Source: Ornithodoros turicata
Taxonomy: Eukaryota; Arthropoda; Arachnida; Ixodida; Argasidae
Reading direction: 5' to 3'
NCBI RefSeq assembly: GCF_037126465.1
Contig: NC_088202.1
Coordinates: forward strand, 129,160,123 to 129,224,122
DNA: 64,000 nucleotides
Part shown: one piece after another, positions 31,567 to 43,019 of the stretch
Position numbering within the stretch: the first letter of the stretch is position 1
Layout: each line of letters opens with the position of its first letter
The notes under the pieces: model-generated
The model's database searches: none
What the model saw: the letters and a program-made list of their open reading frames with translations, nothing else
Told to the model about the DNA's origin: nothing
Program-made: the position numbers and the translations under genes

Positions 31567-32395
31567 CCGAACAAACAAGAAAGCTTGGGTGACAGAGGAG
31601 CTTTTTACCAGTTGGTTACAGAAGTTTGACGACGACGTGGTCACAGAAAAACGGCGGGTGGTGCTAATGCTAGGCAACTGCACAGCCCACAAGCCTGTGG
31701 GTTTGTGGGCCTTCCTCTTCGCCTATACCCCCTTCCCCCTCCCCCACACACGCACACAACATACAGCCAAAGCTGACTGCCGTCAGCTTGAAGTTCCTGC
31801 CTGTGAACACAATCGCCAAGAGCCAACCTATGGACCAGGGTGTCATAGCAACTGTGAAGGCACACTACAAGAGGCGCATCTGTGAGAAAGGCATCCTGAA
31901 CCTGCAGTGACATCAACCGCTTAAGGTGGATTTGAAGGCAGCTATCAAAATGATATCTGCCTCCTGGTGGCAAGTGAAAGCCACAACCATAAGCAAGTAC
32001 TGTACCGTGCCAGACAACAACACAGCCAAGAATGAGGGTGTGAACGCTGAAGACGTCTGCCGTGACCTCGTCAGAAACTACGTCGTTTCTGCGGGGACAC
32101 TTTTGACGACTTCCTCAATGGAGAATGCGACGAGATCAACGTCTGTGAAGCAGCAGCTATGAACGAACATATCATAGCAGCTGTGCGTGGTACTGAGGAG
32201 GAGTGCTCACCGCAGGACGCCTCCGACGGTGTCTGGGACGGGACGCCATCGGAAGTGCTATATAAAGATGCGCTAGAATGCGTGAGAAACCTAAAGGATT
32301 ATTGTGCTCAGAACCGCCTAAACGATGAGGTGGTCAAGTGTCTAAGCATTGTCGACGACGCCGTAGTCCAGAGCATCGTTGCGAGGTTGCGGTAA
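31567..32395 (+). pseudogene. Tigger/pogo-type (DDE, CENP-B-like) transposase remnant
   Basis: Frame one has KKAWVTEELFTSWLQKFDDD and RRVVLMLGNCTAHK, the pogo/Tigger block normally ending in the catalytic LLLDNCTAH; here the Asp is Gly. A stretch rich in CCCCCTCCC (about 31695-31780) breaks the frame. Then LKFLPVNTIAKSQPMDQGVI carries the third catalytic Asp in PMDQG, followed by KAHYKRRICE, a stop, and ISASWWQVKATTISKYC. The last part (32159-32395) resembles the C-terminal tail. Frameshifts, stops and the lost Asp make it inactive. Full-length relatives are about 500-600 residues; the N-terminal HTH domains are missing, with MITE copy J at the break. Confidence 0.82.
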
Positions 32396-32399
32396 TGGA

Positions 32400-32950
32400 A
32401 AATCACCGCATTTTTCCATTCTGGTTGACAGCGTAATAAGTTCCTTCTAGCATCAAGTTTTCGTATTATATTATTCGTATTATTATATGAAGTGCTTGAA
32501 AGGTTGGGGGGGGGTATATGTTTATTAAGGGGGAAAAAAAGAAAGGAAGGGTTAGACGCAGGCAAAGAGCCGGCCACGTGTGGTACAGCCATATGTTTGC
32601 TACATGCTCCTCAGCTTGCGGTCTGTTCCTCCGGGAACAGTAAGGGACCACGTTCCCAATAGCGGCTGTTAAAAGGGCTCCTCTTGGCCCCATATAGTTC
32701 AAGGCTTTGAAGATGCCCCCCATGTCTGATGGACTTGATGACTTCGTAAGGTATCTCAAAAGATGGTACGAGAGCCGGGTAACTCTTGCAGGACAAGGAC
32801 GGCATCTCTTTCTTTGATATCCAGTATCATGGGGTTGAAGCGCTTGTCGAAATTGCGTTGCATGTTTTATGTGTATTTTTCTCGTTCCAGCAGGGTCTTA
32901 AGACGTTCCCTCAGGTCAAGCGAACCGACTATCTCTAATTGTTCGTCAGC
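32400..32950. other. no gene recognised
   Basis: A+T-rich after the transposase; a G10 run near 32506. A Leu-rich shadow frame only. Confidence 0.45.
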
Positions 32951-32951
32951 G

Positions 32952-33804
32952 TGAGGCCACGAACATCTGCCCGCTGAGACATTACATCACCGCCGGTGAG
33001 GACTCGTGTGGACGAACATCATCTCCTTTACATTTGGTGACCCGAAGGAGCAAGAAAACGCCACATGACGCCGTAGAGACCGTACCGCCGCTCCGGAAAT
33101 ATCCTCCTGTTTCATCCTGCTGCGTACATCACCTCGTCATCCAAGATCAATGGCAATAAGAGAAACACCATCGGTGCATAGAGCCAGCATCCGTCCACCT
33201 AATAAAGCAAGTGTGCCACCACGCCAGTTTTCTCCATCGAGACCCTACCCCGCGACGTCTATTGTTCCCTGGCGTTCTTCCCCTTCCGTCGGCGACACCA
33301 AAGCCTCGAGCTCGCCTACCGGTCTTGGTAGTCGCGGCAGCTGACGACGCGGCATCATGAGCTGGCGTCTCGGCAGTTGTGCCTAGTGAACACCACCATC
33401 ACACAGGCCCGGCGCACATCGCCACCTTGACCGCACTCCACTCCTTCCCTGAAGCCGGTGAGAGCGCCGCTCTCCTCACGGCACCCTGCCAACTTCAACC
33501 CCGTCCCCATGAAGAACGTCAGCTGCAACAGCAACAGACGTCGTGAGCTTTGTGCACTGCGAATTCGCCCAACCTCCCTCCGCTCTTGCACAGACGCCGC
33601 GACGCCGCGGGAGTACCTGTAGTGGCCTATCTGCTCCTGCCACAGACGACGATGATGAAGACGTGCTTCTGCTCCGGCGCGCCACTGCGCTTTCCAGTCA
33701 GTTCTGCAGGCACCGTCCTAGCGTGAGGCGACGAACATCTGCCCGCTGGGATATTACATCACCGCCTGTCAGGACTCGTGTGGAGGGACACTATCTCCTC
33801 TACA
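32952..33804 (+). mobile_element. small non-autonomous LTR element (TRIM-like), copy 1
   Basis: 81-bp repeats TGAGGC(C/G)ACGAACATCTG…CTCC(T/C)(T/C)TACA at 32952-33032 and 33724-33804 flank 691 bp without coding capacity. Immediately after the left repeat comes TTTGGTGACCCGAAG, a tRNA-primer-binding-site-like sequence. The interior shares GTCGCGGCAGC(T/C)GACG-type blocks with copy 2 (about 33330 versus 36870). No gag or pol domain seen. No clear PPT or target duplication, so the LTR limits are approximate. Confidence 0.65.
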
Positions 33805-33969
33805 GTACCATCCCTGAACGGCAGTCAGAAGGTTTCGAATCCCACTGCTGGTTACAGCACCATATAGAAACGCAGAGATAAGTTGTTCTCAGTTCCTCAG
33901 GCACACAGGCGAGAGAAGTTGTGGATTCTTGCTACCTACTTGAACTACTTCGCCGACCTTTAATTCTTC

Positions 33970-34145
33970 ACCATGCTGGGATGATGCGACCTTTTCGCCT
34001 TTTTGGACACCATAGGACTTCGATTGTGTAGGGGCTCGTTATTTCATTCCCCACATCACCTCCAGCAATGGTGCAGAGTATCGCCCCTGGTGCCATGAAA
34101 CTCCCCATTCATCATCTCACAATAAAGTTGTTGTGTTCTTAAATT
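33970..34145 (+). mobile_element. 3' UTR of a non-LTR retrotransposon, + orientation
   Basis: Contains GGGGCTCGTTATTTCATTCCCC…GGTGCCATGAAACTCCCCAT and ends AATAAAGTTGTTGTG. This is the same 3' UTR as the two minus-strand copies at 34556 and 35051. Confidence 0.7.
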
Positions 34146-34555
34146 GCCATCATTCAATTAATTTAGTGTGCCCAGCTCCTATACATATTAGTGTGGTAAA
34201 AATTGTTGTCTCCGTAGAAAGTATCATAATTTTCCCGCTGTGACCACGTGACGAGCATGTGATAAAATTACGTTTAATGGAAGTCCTTTGTAACTTGCGA
34301 CTTCTGTACGTTAGGGCTACGGGACTACAGCATCTATACGTTGCACCTTGTGATTGTCCCAGAGAGCTGTGACACTGTGGTGTGACTCACAAAGTGTTTG
34401 ACTATACGCTCTGCGCTGATTGTGGCTCTTCGACTTCTTACACCGATGCAACTATTCCTCTTACCGTCATTTTCTTTCTTTTTCTTTTTCCTCTACATAG
34501 GTGTACTGGGGTAGCCAGTCCGACTTAGTTGCGACTTACCTCCCCATTTTGTTCT
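34146..34555. other. no feature recognised
   Basis: Unique-looking sequence between two retrotransposon 3' ends. Confidence 0.45.
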
Positions 34556-34906
34556 TCTAACAACTTTATTTAAAGATGATAAATGGGGAGTTTCATCGCC
34601 AGAGATGATACTCTACCCCATTGCTGGTGGTGATGTGGGGAGTGAAATAACAAGCCCCTTCACGATAAGGATCGATCGTTCAAAAAGGTCGAAAGAGCTT
34701 TGAGTGCAGAGCTTTGGTGGACTGGATTCGGCCAGGGACCAAGCAATTTTGATAGAAAGAAGGTGCGAGAGTCCAGCTGACTAAGAGACCCGGAGAGTGT
34801 GGTTCGGGAAGGTTGGTAGTGTGGTCAATGAACAAAAATGTGCTCCAGGTCCGCTAGAGCACCACAGTGAGAGCATCTGGAAGTGTCAACTTGTCTCAAG
34901 TGGGAA

Positions 34907-37363
34907 TGTGGCGGCCGGTGGACAACGACGAGGATGGACACGCGCCTGGAGCACCCATGGAATGGAGATCGTCATCGCCTCTCCGTGGCATACTATCATC
35001 GCCTGTCGGGACCCGTGTAGAGGAAGACCATCGTCCTTTACATTTGGTGAACAACAACAACTTTATTTTCGACCTTGAAGAGTGGGGAGTTTCATCGCCA
35101 CAGGCGATACTCTACCCCATTGCTGGATGGAATGGGGTGAATAAAATAACGAGCCCCTTCACAATAACGATCGAAGTCCGATGGTGTCCAGAAGTGTCAG
35201 AAGAGCTTTGAGCGCAGAGCGTTGCTGGGCTGGATTGGGCCAGGGACCAAGCAATTTCGATAGGGAGAAAGGGCGAGAGTCCAGCTGACGAAGAGACTCA
35301 GAGAGTGTGGTTCGGGAAGGTTCGTAGTGAGGGCAATGAAGAAGAATGTGCTCCAGATCCTCAAGAGCACCACAGTGGCAGCAGGTGGGAGAGTCAACTT
35401 GTCTCAAGCGGTAACGCCACTGAGCTGTAAAGGCCACATCGAGGCGCATTCGGTGGATTAATGCAGCATCTTGACGAGAGGTGTTTCGTGGCATGCGGAA
35501 AGCGAGCGTGGGATCAACTCTGTTCAACATAGAGGGGGGAAGAATGTCGGTTGTCCGTTGGCGGGAAGCCATGGGTGTCACTAGGCGTCGCAGAATGGAA
35601 CGGCGGTCTCCTCTCAGCAGAACAATACGGGTCCGTTTCCGATACGAGAGTGCTGCTTCTGCGGCGCTGTCGGCCTGCTCGTTCCCCACGACACCACAAT
35701 GAGCTGGAACCCACTGGAGAACTAGCCTGTGGCCTGCGGCATAGATAGTGTGGTAAGCCATTAGCACGTCTGTGACTAGGGGTGCGGATGGGCCTCGTAT
35801 GACGGAATTTTCAATTACTTGAAGGGCAGATTTGGAGTCTGTAAAGACTGCCCATTCCCGGGGTGGAAAATCAGCGATCTGTTTTAGAAAGAAAAGGATG
35901 GCATAGAGTTCCGCAGCTGTGGAGGAGGTTGGATGTGAGAGGCGTCTTCCGTGCACGACGCCTTCGGATGGAATGACGAAGGCTGAGGCGGACTTGTTGT
36001 TTCGGGATGCGCCATCAGTATATGCTGCCGTAAACGTAGAAAACTTCGCGTCTACCAGAGCATGAAAATGGGCTCGGAGGACTTGAGGGGGGACCTGATC
36101 TCTTCTTTCCAGAACGTTTGGGAGGCGTACAAAAGTGGCCGGTACCGGTAGAGACCAGGGGGCTTCCTGCGGTATAGTGTCCTTAGTTATGAAGCCAGTG
36201 AGAGTCTGGCATGTCCTCTGCGCTACTCGATAGAAGTCGCTTTCAGGGCGGTATCGAATTTTCCTGAGTAGCGGGTGGCGGGGAATGTGAGCACGCAAAC
36301 GGAGGTAGTGCCGAGCCGTTTCCCGTTCACGGAGAACTTCAATCGGGAGCTCACCAGCTTCAGCCAGTACTTGTCGTGTTTCAGCCATTCTTGGAACTCC
36401 GAGGCATCGACGAAGGCTTCGAGCAAACAGGGACATTTGGTGACCCGAACAATGAATACCATGTTCGGCATAATTCGGCCTTCTACCATCCCAAATTTCT
36501 GCACCAGCTTCGATGGCATGCCGCCGAGCGTCGAACCCAGGAAGCCTACCAGCCTAGGATCGCCCTAGTATCGTGCAACGATCCAACAATCAACTGCAAC
36601 AGCTTTTGGAGATCGTTGCTCCCGTACCGGTCTTGGTACTGTCACTGCGCCTGCCCCGACTCTGCTCGCTATCAGGCTGCTGCTTCAACAGACTTCATAC
36701 CCACTCATGCACATGCCTCGCTCTGGTCACAATCTTGTACGGCTGCCTGCACTTGGCAAGTTAATGGCCATATTGCTATGCACAGCCATCGGCACACAGG
36801 CGAGTTCACTGCATTCCGAGCGTCACATTCACGGCCGGTCGCGACATTCGAGTCTCGCGCTCACCTGCCAGTCGCGGCAGCCGACGCCACGGCACGCTTC
36901 AGCCGGCGTCCCGGCATCTCTCCACGGCTCGCACAGCCTCACCCTCTCCTCCCCTGGGACTCTCACAGCTTTGGCTCCCGTGCCGGTGGCGGCACCCCAG
37001 GAACAGCACTTCGCCAGTGCCTCGCTCTATTCCCCACTCTTCTTGGACTACTGGAACGTGACGACTTATCAGCTGTAATGCTTTGCCAAGATGTGCCGTG
37101 CAATCAACCTGTTCAACCGTGCACGTCAACCGCGGTCGCCCTCGCTGCTCTCCTCTAGTGAAGTCGTGGACATCTTCTGCTTTATCACGGAGGGGGGGAG
37201 TGATGTGGCTTCGGGTGGACAACGACGAGGATGGACACGCGCCTGGAGCACCTGCGTAGGTTCCTCCGGCGCGGCCATGGAGATCAGCCACCGTCATTGC
37301 CTCTCCGTGGCATACCATCGTCACTGGTCAGGACTCATGTAGAGGAACTCCACCTCCTCTACA
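34907..37363 (+). mobile_element. small LTR element (TRIM-like), copy 2, carrying a nested non-LTR element
   Basis: 5' LTR 34907-35042 (TGTGGC…CCTTTACA), primer-binding-site-like TTTGGTGACCCGAAC split by the inner insertion, interior to 37203 (about 770 bp without it), purine tract GGAGGGGGGGAGTGA at about 37189-37203, 3' LTR 37204-37363 (TGTGGC…CTCTACA). The two LTRs share GGACAACGACGAGGATGGAC and CTCTCCGTGGCATAC. A short duplication related to GTAA flanks the element. The interior has open frames but no gag, protease, RT or integrase motif. Confidence 0.82.
35051..36433 (-). pseudogene. inner non-LTR retrotransposon 3' end with intact RNase H frame
   Basis: A 5'-truncated copy with a long uninterrupted frame of about 420 codons ending at 35159; its apparent ATG at 36436 lies in the flanking duplication and is not a true start. 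RNase HI catalytic residues are all present: YTDGASRN (Asp), TAAELYAI (Glu), VFTDSKSAL (Asp), and Asp in WVPAHCGVVGNEQADSAA. The tail knuckle CCHCGALEDLEHILLHC follows. The 3' UTR (35051-35158) ends in AATAAAGTTGTTGTTG. ACATTTGGTGA occurs at both borders (35040-35050, 36433-36443), an 11-bp target duplication inside the LTR element's primer site. The intact frame suggests recent insertion. No RT or endonuclease domain remains. Confidence 0.9.
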
Positions 37364-38254
37364 GTAATGCCACTCAGCTGTAAAAGCCACATCGAGTCGC
37401 ATTCGATGAATTAATGCAGCAACTTGACAAGAAGTGCTTCGTGGCATACGGAGAATGTCGGTTGGCCGGGAGTGTCACGAGGCATCAGAGAATGGAACGA
37501 CGGTCTCCTCGCAGCAGTACAATACCAGTCGCTCGATACGAGAGAGCTGCTTCTGCGGCGCGGTCCGCCTGCTCATTCCTCACCACACGACAACGTGCCG
37601 GAACCCACTGGGGAACCAACCTGTGGCCTGCTTTGTACACATGGTGGTTAGCCATTAACACAGCCGTGACTAGGGGTGCGGATGAGACTCGTATGCCAGA
37701 ATTTTCCATAGCTCGCAGTGCATATTTTGAGTCAGTGAAGACTGCCAATTCCTGCGGGGTAAAAGCAACGCTGTGCTACAGAAAAAAAGGATAGCATAGA
37801 GTTCTGCAGCTGTTGATGGGGTTGGATACGAAAAACGTCGTCCCTGCACTACGTCTGCGGATGGTATGACGAATGCCGAGGCGGACTTACCGCTTCTGGA
37901 TGCGCCATCTGTTTGCTGCTGTAGATGTAGAAAACTTCTCGTCTACCACAGCATAAAAATGGGCTCAAAGGACTTCAGAGGGAACCTGATCTCTTTTTTC
38001 TAGAAGGTTCGGAAGGCTTACAAAGGTCGGTGGTATCAGCAGAGATTAGGGGCTTCCGGCGGTGTCATGTTCTTAGCTATGAAACCTGTGAGACTGTGGC
38101 GTGTCCACTGCGCTACTCGATAGAAGCCACTTTCAGGGCGGTATGGAATTTTCTGAGCAGCGGGTGACAAGGAATGCGAGCACGCAAACGTAGGAAGTGC
38201 CGCGCCGTTTCACATTCACGTAGAACCTCAACCAGGAGTTCACCGGATTCTTTT

Positions 38255-38276
38255 ATCTGTCATCATCATCATCATC
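38255..38276. repeat. (ATC)n microsatellite
   Basis: Short TCATCATCATCATCATC run at the 5' border of the outer non-LTR copy. Confidence 0.7.
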
Positions 38277-38279
38277 AAA

Positions 38280-39480
38280 GTTCGTGTCTTCTCTATGCCA
38301 ATTGGTAGTTTGCAGAATAGAAAGAGTGACATAAAAAGTGCCGTCTCTCCCGTATCTAGGAAAACTTGTGTAGTTCCCACTGACGTTTCAGGAAAGAGGG
38401 GAAAGCATGCCAAAAGGGATGTGCAGAAGTTCCAGGTTGCTGTCAGTGTATTTTTTTGTGTGTGTGTGTGGTTTTGGAACTGCATCAGCTGTGTTTGTGC
38501 TGTAAAAGATTAATGACAAGGTGAGCTTGGTGTGTTTCGAGCATTAGGGCTAGAGCAAGTTTTGAAGTGTTAGAAAAATGGTAAGTCTCTTTATTTGCTA
38601 AAATATCGTCTATTAAACTTTGTGCCCCGATGCTGCAACTTGTATATTATTATAGATAAAACTGCTGTCTGTAATGTCATCTGTAGCTATCAGTAAAAAA
38701 AAAAATGTAATATGTAATGTCGTCCCTGAACAAGGATTGTTTACGTTTCGTGTGGACCAGACAGTGCCTCCAACAGTGTAAAATTTGTGGGGAGTTTTGT
38801 GATACAGAATAATTACTTGCTGTGATTCTGTTCCTGTGATTTCGATTAAGAAATTGTTGGGAGTGTTATGATATAGAATAATTATGCTTGCTTTGAAATT
38901 ATTCCTCAGACATCAGTCGATATGAACATACTGTAAAATTAAAACATACTGTTTATGCTAAGTAGGATAAATATTGCTTGCAATGACTTGTTACAAAATG
39001 TTACACCTATCTGTGTTCATTGGGAAAAGATCATTGCATATGTGAGTTGCTCGAATTCAATTCCATTAGGGCAATAAAAAATATTTTCACGTGTACAACT
39101 GTGTATGTCTATTCTTTGCATGTTGACACACAGGTGTGAGTGGGCAGTTCTTTAACAAAAATAGTTTGAAGTTTGCATTTATGTATTTTTTGCATGTCGG
39201 CGCACTGATGTGGGCGCCGAGATTCGGCGCCGGATGTAGATTAAATAATTAGTTCGTTAATAAAATTATATTCAAGTGTACATCTGTCTACGCTTTCTAT
39301 GCTATCTGCGGTCAATGCGTCGACTCGCGGGGTCAGCGCAGGGGAGCCGCAGGTGTCCATTGCGGGGGGAGGGAGGGGGGCGTGATCTAGATCGCGCGCC
39401 CTGCACGCTGCTTTCTTCCATAAAAGTGTTGCGCGTAAAGGGGTCGTTACTATACTACTGACAACCAGAGAGCGTTTAAC
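38280..39480. other. no gene recognised
   Basis: A+T-rich with (GT)n near 38455-38470 and two AATAAA hexamers (about 39073 and 39258), but no coding sequence upstream of them that I can support. Confidence 0.4.
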
Positions 39481-39489
39481 AACAAGTTT

Positions 39490-39571
39490 CGATGATGACG
39501 ATGATGACGATGTTGACGATGATGACGACGATGACGACGACGATGATGATGACGATGATGATGATGATCGC
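39490..39571. repeat. (GAT/GAC)n microsatellite
   Basis: About 27 triplets of GAT or GAC. The minus-strand frame is a poly-Ser run and not a protein. Confidence 0.92.
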
Positions 39572-39596
39572 CTCACAGTGAGGACCACCCCACAGT

Positions 39597-39760
39597 GTAA
39601 AGTCGCAAGATCTTTGAGGGCAGAGCGTTGGTGGGCTGGACTCGGCCATGGCCAAAGCAATTTTTACAAAGAGAGGGGGCGAACGTCCAGCTTATTGAGA
39701 GACCCGGAAAGTGTAGGAAGGTTGGTAGTGTGGGCAATCAACAGGGAACATTTACATTGT
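39597..39760 (-). mobile_element. fragment of the 34.5-38.2 kb non-LTR family
   Basis: Matches the C-terminal region (CTTTGAGGGCAGAGCGTTGG…GGCCAGGG-like…AGCAATTT) with a deletion; minus orientation. Confidence 0.7.
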
Positions 39761-39933
39761 TTTACTGCCTACCAAATCCGAGTGTCCTTTTGTAAAATTT
39801 ACATTGTGCTACGGTGTGCTATTTCCAAGAGATCTGCCTGCCGGCGTGGCGGCATGTTTCGCAAGGGGGGGAGGGGGACCGTGCGTCCTGGGCCGACTTA
39901 CCAGAGAACTGTTCCGACAACGTTAGTTGGTAC

Positions 39934-41509
39934 CAGTGTTGTAGCCGCTACCAAAAAGAAGTGACGGAATACCATTACCCGCTACTCCACAAAAAAGCAG
40001 CGCAATACTATATGTCGCTGTTGAAAAACTAACGCGATACCGCTACGGCTACCAAATAAAAGTAACGTAAATACAATGCAGCTACTTTTCCGCTACATAC
40101 CCTCTTCTAGGCAACACCATACCGCAGGCATCTCATTGTCGAATGTGTCTAAACACGCTGCAATATTTATGTTCACTCACATAGCCACCATGCTGCATAA
40201 AGTATACCACTACTTACAGCCAAGGTATATAAATTCGCTTTGATTTTGACCTTGAGGTGATGCACATTTAAGATATAACTTAATGCACACAGCGCATATG
40301 TGCTCTTAATAATTTTCTCGTCAGAATCTTTCGAACACAATACTGTTTTTGTGCAATAACAGTATTTTGTTCGAGATATCCGCAAATCCCAACCTCAAAC
40401 ATTTCCGTCTGCTTGCTATCATCGGATTGATGAGTTTTCCCTGCGGTCAATCACATCACACCACCATCTGTTAGCACACCATATCATCTCATCCTGGCTA
40501 CAGTCGTGACGCAGCCCACATACGTGGGGCAAGCAACGGCAAGGCGGTTCGCCACCACCACCACCGCAACTGTCATCATAAGCGACCGCTGATCGAGTCG
40601 TCAACAAGTAGATACGAGGTGGTAAAAAGATCAAACTAATGGCATAATGTTTGCTCATACATTCGCCCGGACCGTCTCCAAGAAGAATGGACAGCCTTCT
40701 GTCTGAGTGCTGCTTGCACGCTGCATCAAAGCTTAGGTCTCACAAGAATTATGAGTTACTGTTGTTGCTTACCCCCTCCCCATGTCATCATCACTTTTCC
40801 CATTATATATTGTTGTTGTTGTTGTTATCCCCTGCTTCTATTCTTCAAGCCGCACGATGGCTTCTCTTATAAACCGTTTGACTGCACGAGTATTATGTTT
40901 AATACGCTTTTTACGGGAGTATGAGTTCCTCAGGAAGAATATACCCGTGTGAGATTACTTCCGTAATGAAGCATTTACAGAAAAATATATTATGCAACTT
41001 TTCCCTAAACATGTCAAACGCTGTAAACAATCGATTGTTTTAAAGTCAATCGCCTGCGTACCGTCACCAGGTGTGCAAAGCGCATCACTAAGCATGTTGG
41101 CATATACGCTGATTTCCGAGTATTATTATTATTTCTTCATTTTATGTGGCTCACATAGCTGCATTGTAACGTACTTAATGTAAGAAAATAACTCGGTGCG
41201 TTAGGCAACTAAAAAGTTAAGAAATGCACAGAATAACACAAATTATATTCCTAAATATTCGATTGTGCTTAGCTTGTGAGAGTTAGTGAAATTGAGGAAG
41301 ATCGTCACATCAGACTGCCTAAGGAATAACAAAAAGTTCTGCTTCGCCATATCTCGCTTTTGGCTCTATCCATATTTGTAGTGGAAATACTTTTTCCGTT
41401 ACCAGTTTCAAATGTAGCGGGACCGCTGCTCCGCTACTGAAAAAGTTGCGAATACGGTAGTGGCGCAACTATAGTAGCACTGGTTAACACTGGTTAATAG
41501 TTAACACTG
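39934..41509. mobile_element. 1.58-kb hAT-like element with perfect 8-bp duplication
   Basis: Starts CAGTGTTGTAGCCGCTACC; the right end, inverted, starts CAGTGTTAAC and, after a small tandem expansion, matches TTGCGCCACTACC. GTTGGTAC flanks both ends (39926-39933, 41510-41517). Both arms carry many GTAGCGG/CCGCTAC motifs (39950-40095, 41380-41470). The interior holds a non-LTR 3' fragment (about 40490-40560) but no transposase. Confidence 0.86.
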
Positions 41510-41721
41510 GTTGGTACGCATATACATATACTATGTATGTGTCGTACACCGAACGTGCAGTGTGAAATTCTGAAGAAGTGTAATGGGACACGTAAATAAG
41601 CTTTCGCATGTAGAAAATATCTTAAAAACATGCGTTTTAATGCTGCGCAGTATAGACGCGTAGGTTGAGTGTTCCATACCCGCACCTATGCGTCCTAACA
41701 TGCTCATAATCATGTCATATA

Positions 41722-42359
41722 CAGGGTGAATTCAGCGATAGAATATTACACATTTACACGTTTCGCTCACGTGTCGCAAAAAAACTGTGGACATGCAAGA
41801 TGCATGGGCCTGTCCTGTCTCAAACTTCGCAGACTGAGAGTAATTTCTGAGAAGTCTTATTTGTCCTTATTTTATTTTTGCCGACATTGTCCTCCTGCAG
41901 AAAAAATAAAGAAAAAACTCAAAATGAAATAAAATCTCACCTCACGCATTTTCAACGGCCTAGCTTACTCAAAAGCCGCCATTCTTTTTCCGCGTCTGCT
42001 CCAGTTATCAGCGCACACGGGCGTCGCAACGCGCAGAAGAGGATAGGTGTATGATGTGCGCAATGTCCCATTATTCCCGGCAGCGCTATCTGAGTGCTGT
42101 GATGGAAACAGGGAAACAAATAAGACATGACAAAACAGACAAGAAACAATGCCGGCTTTTAAATGCGATAGGGTTCAAAATAGGGTGAGAGTTCACTTCG
42201 TTGCTAGTTTTGTTTCTATACAGGAAGATAAAGTTTGCAACAAAACATAATAAAACGTCACACACATGGCTATTAGTCTGCAAAGTTTGAGGTGGGATAG
42301 GCAGCATCCTGTATCCTTACGACGTGATCGAAAAGTGTAATGATCATTGAATTCACCTG
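41722..42359. mobile_element. 638-bp TIR element, CAGGGTGAATTCA type
   Basis: Left end CAGGGTGAATTCAGCGATAG and right end (inverted) CAGGTGAATTCAATGATCATTACAC are homologous. TA precedes the left end. Its right half resembles the fragment at 1-268. Confidence 0.7.
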
Positions 42360-42419
42360 CATAATCAAAAATTCAGTGGCGATTTAACGGTAAATGCGAG
42401 AGAAATGCGTTAGCATTAA

Positions 42420-42960
42420 GCGCCTTTTCCGGTCCATACTTGACTTCCTGGTATCCACTTCCGTTCTATACCCAACTTCCGGTTGTCCACTTCCGGTCCA
42501 ACTCGACTTCCGGTTCTCCACTGACTTCCGGTTGTCCACCTCCGGTCTGTACTTGACTTCCCGTTCGATACTTTCAATTACTACATGTAGGTCCATTTAA
42601 TTAAATTGTCCTCAGTTACTTTCAATTACCCTTTAATTACCGAAGATAACTGCAGGTTACCTGAGGTAATATTGAGTTTCATTTAATTCCCTCTAATTAT
42701 ATTTGCTTGCTTTAATTACTCTCAATTTCCCTTAATTCACGTTAATTACTCACGTTAATTCACGTTAATTACCTCCAGTAACATGCGGTTACCTTTGGTA
42801 ATCTTTAATTTCATCTAATCTTTCTCTTAATTACATATATATTACATTCATTAACTTTAAACTCAATTTTCTTGCTTTAATTACGTTTAATTACCCTCAC
42901 CTCATACTCTTGATTGATTGATTTTAAAAGAAAAAAATGGAGAGCCTCATACTCTTAGTT
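42420..42960. repeat. degenerate repeat tract: CTTCCGG(T) array then TTAATTAC array
   Basis: 42425-42570 carries about nine CTTCCGGT-like motifs (ACTTCCGGT(T)GTCC and variants). 42595-42920 carries dispersed TTAATTAC/CAATTACC motifs with CCTTCAATT spacers. Neither has a fixed period. Confidence 0.6.
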
Positions 42961-43019
42961 ACCTTCAACCACTCCAATTTCAAATCATTTACCTCCATTT
43001 ACTATCCTGTCGACTTATA

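Larger units (their letters stand above)
34556..38248 (-). pseudogene. outer non-LTR retrotransposon copy, split by an LTR element
   Basis: The 3' part (34556-34906, minus: AACAACTTTATT end, 3' UTR, zinc-tail region) and the 5' part (37364-38248, minus) are the two sides of one copy. Joined, they follow the order of the inner copy at 35051-36433 (…cttgtctcaag | gtaa(t/c)gccact…). The right part still reads AVFTDSKYALRAMENSGIRV and QWVPARCRVVRNEQADRAAE of RNase H, but with frameshifts and stops. It is the oldest layer of a three-deep nest. Confidence 0.82.

Noticed and set aside
36376..37158. 260-codon + strand frame in the LTR element
   Set aside because: Its start overlaps the nested insertion border and no gag, protease, RT or integrase motif is visible; I treat it as non-coding interior.
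39241..39660. Poly-Ser protein on the minus strand
   Set aside because: Translation of a GAT/GAC microsatellite and a retrotransposon fragment.
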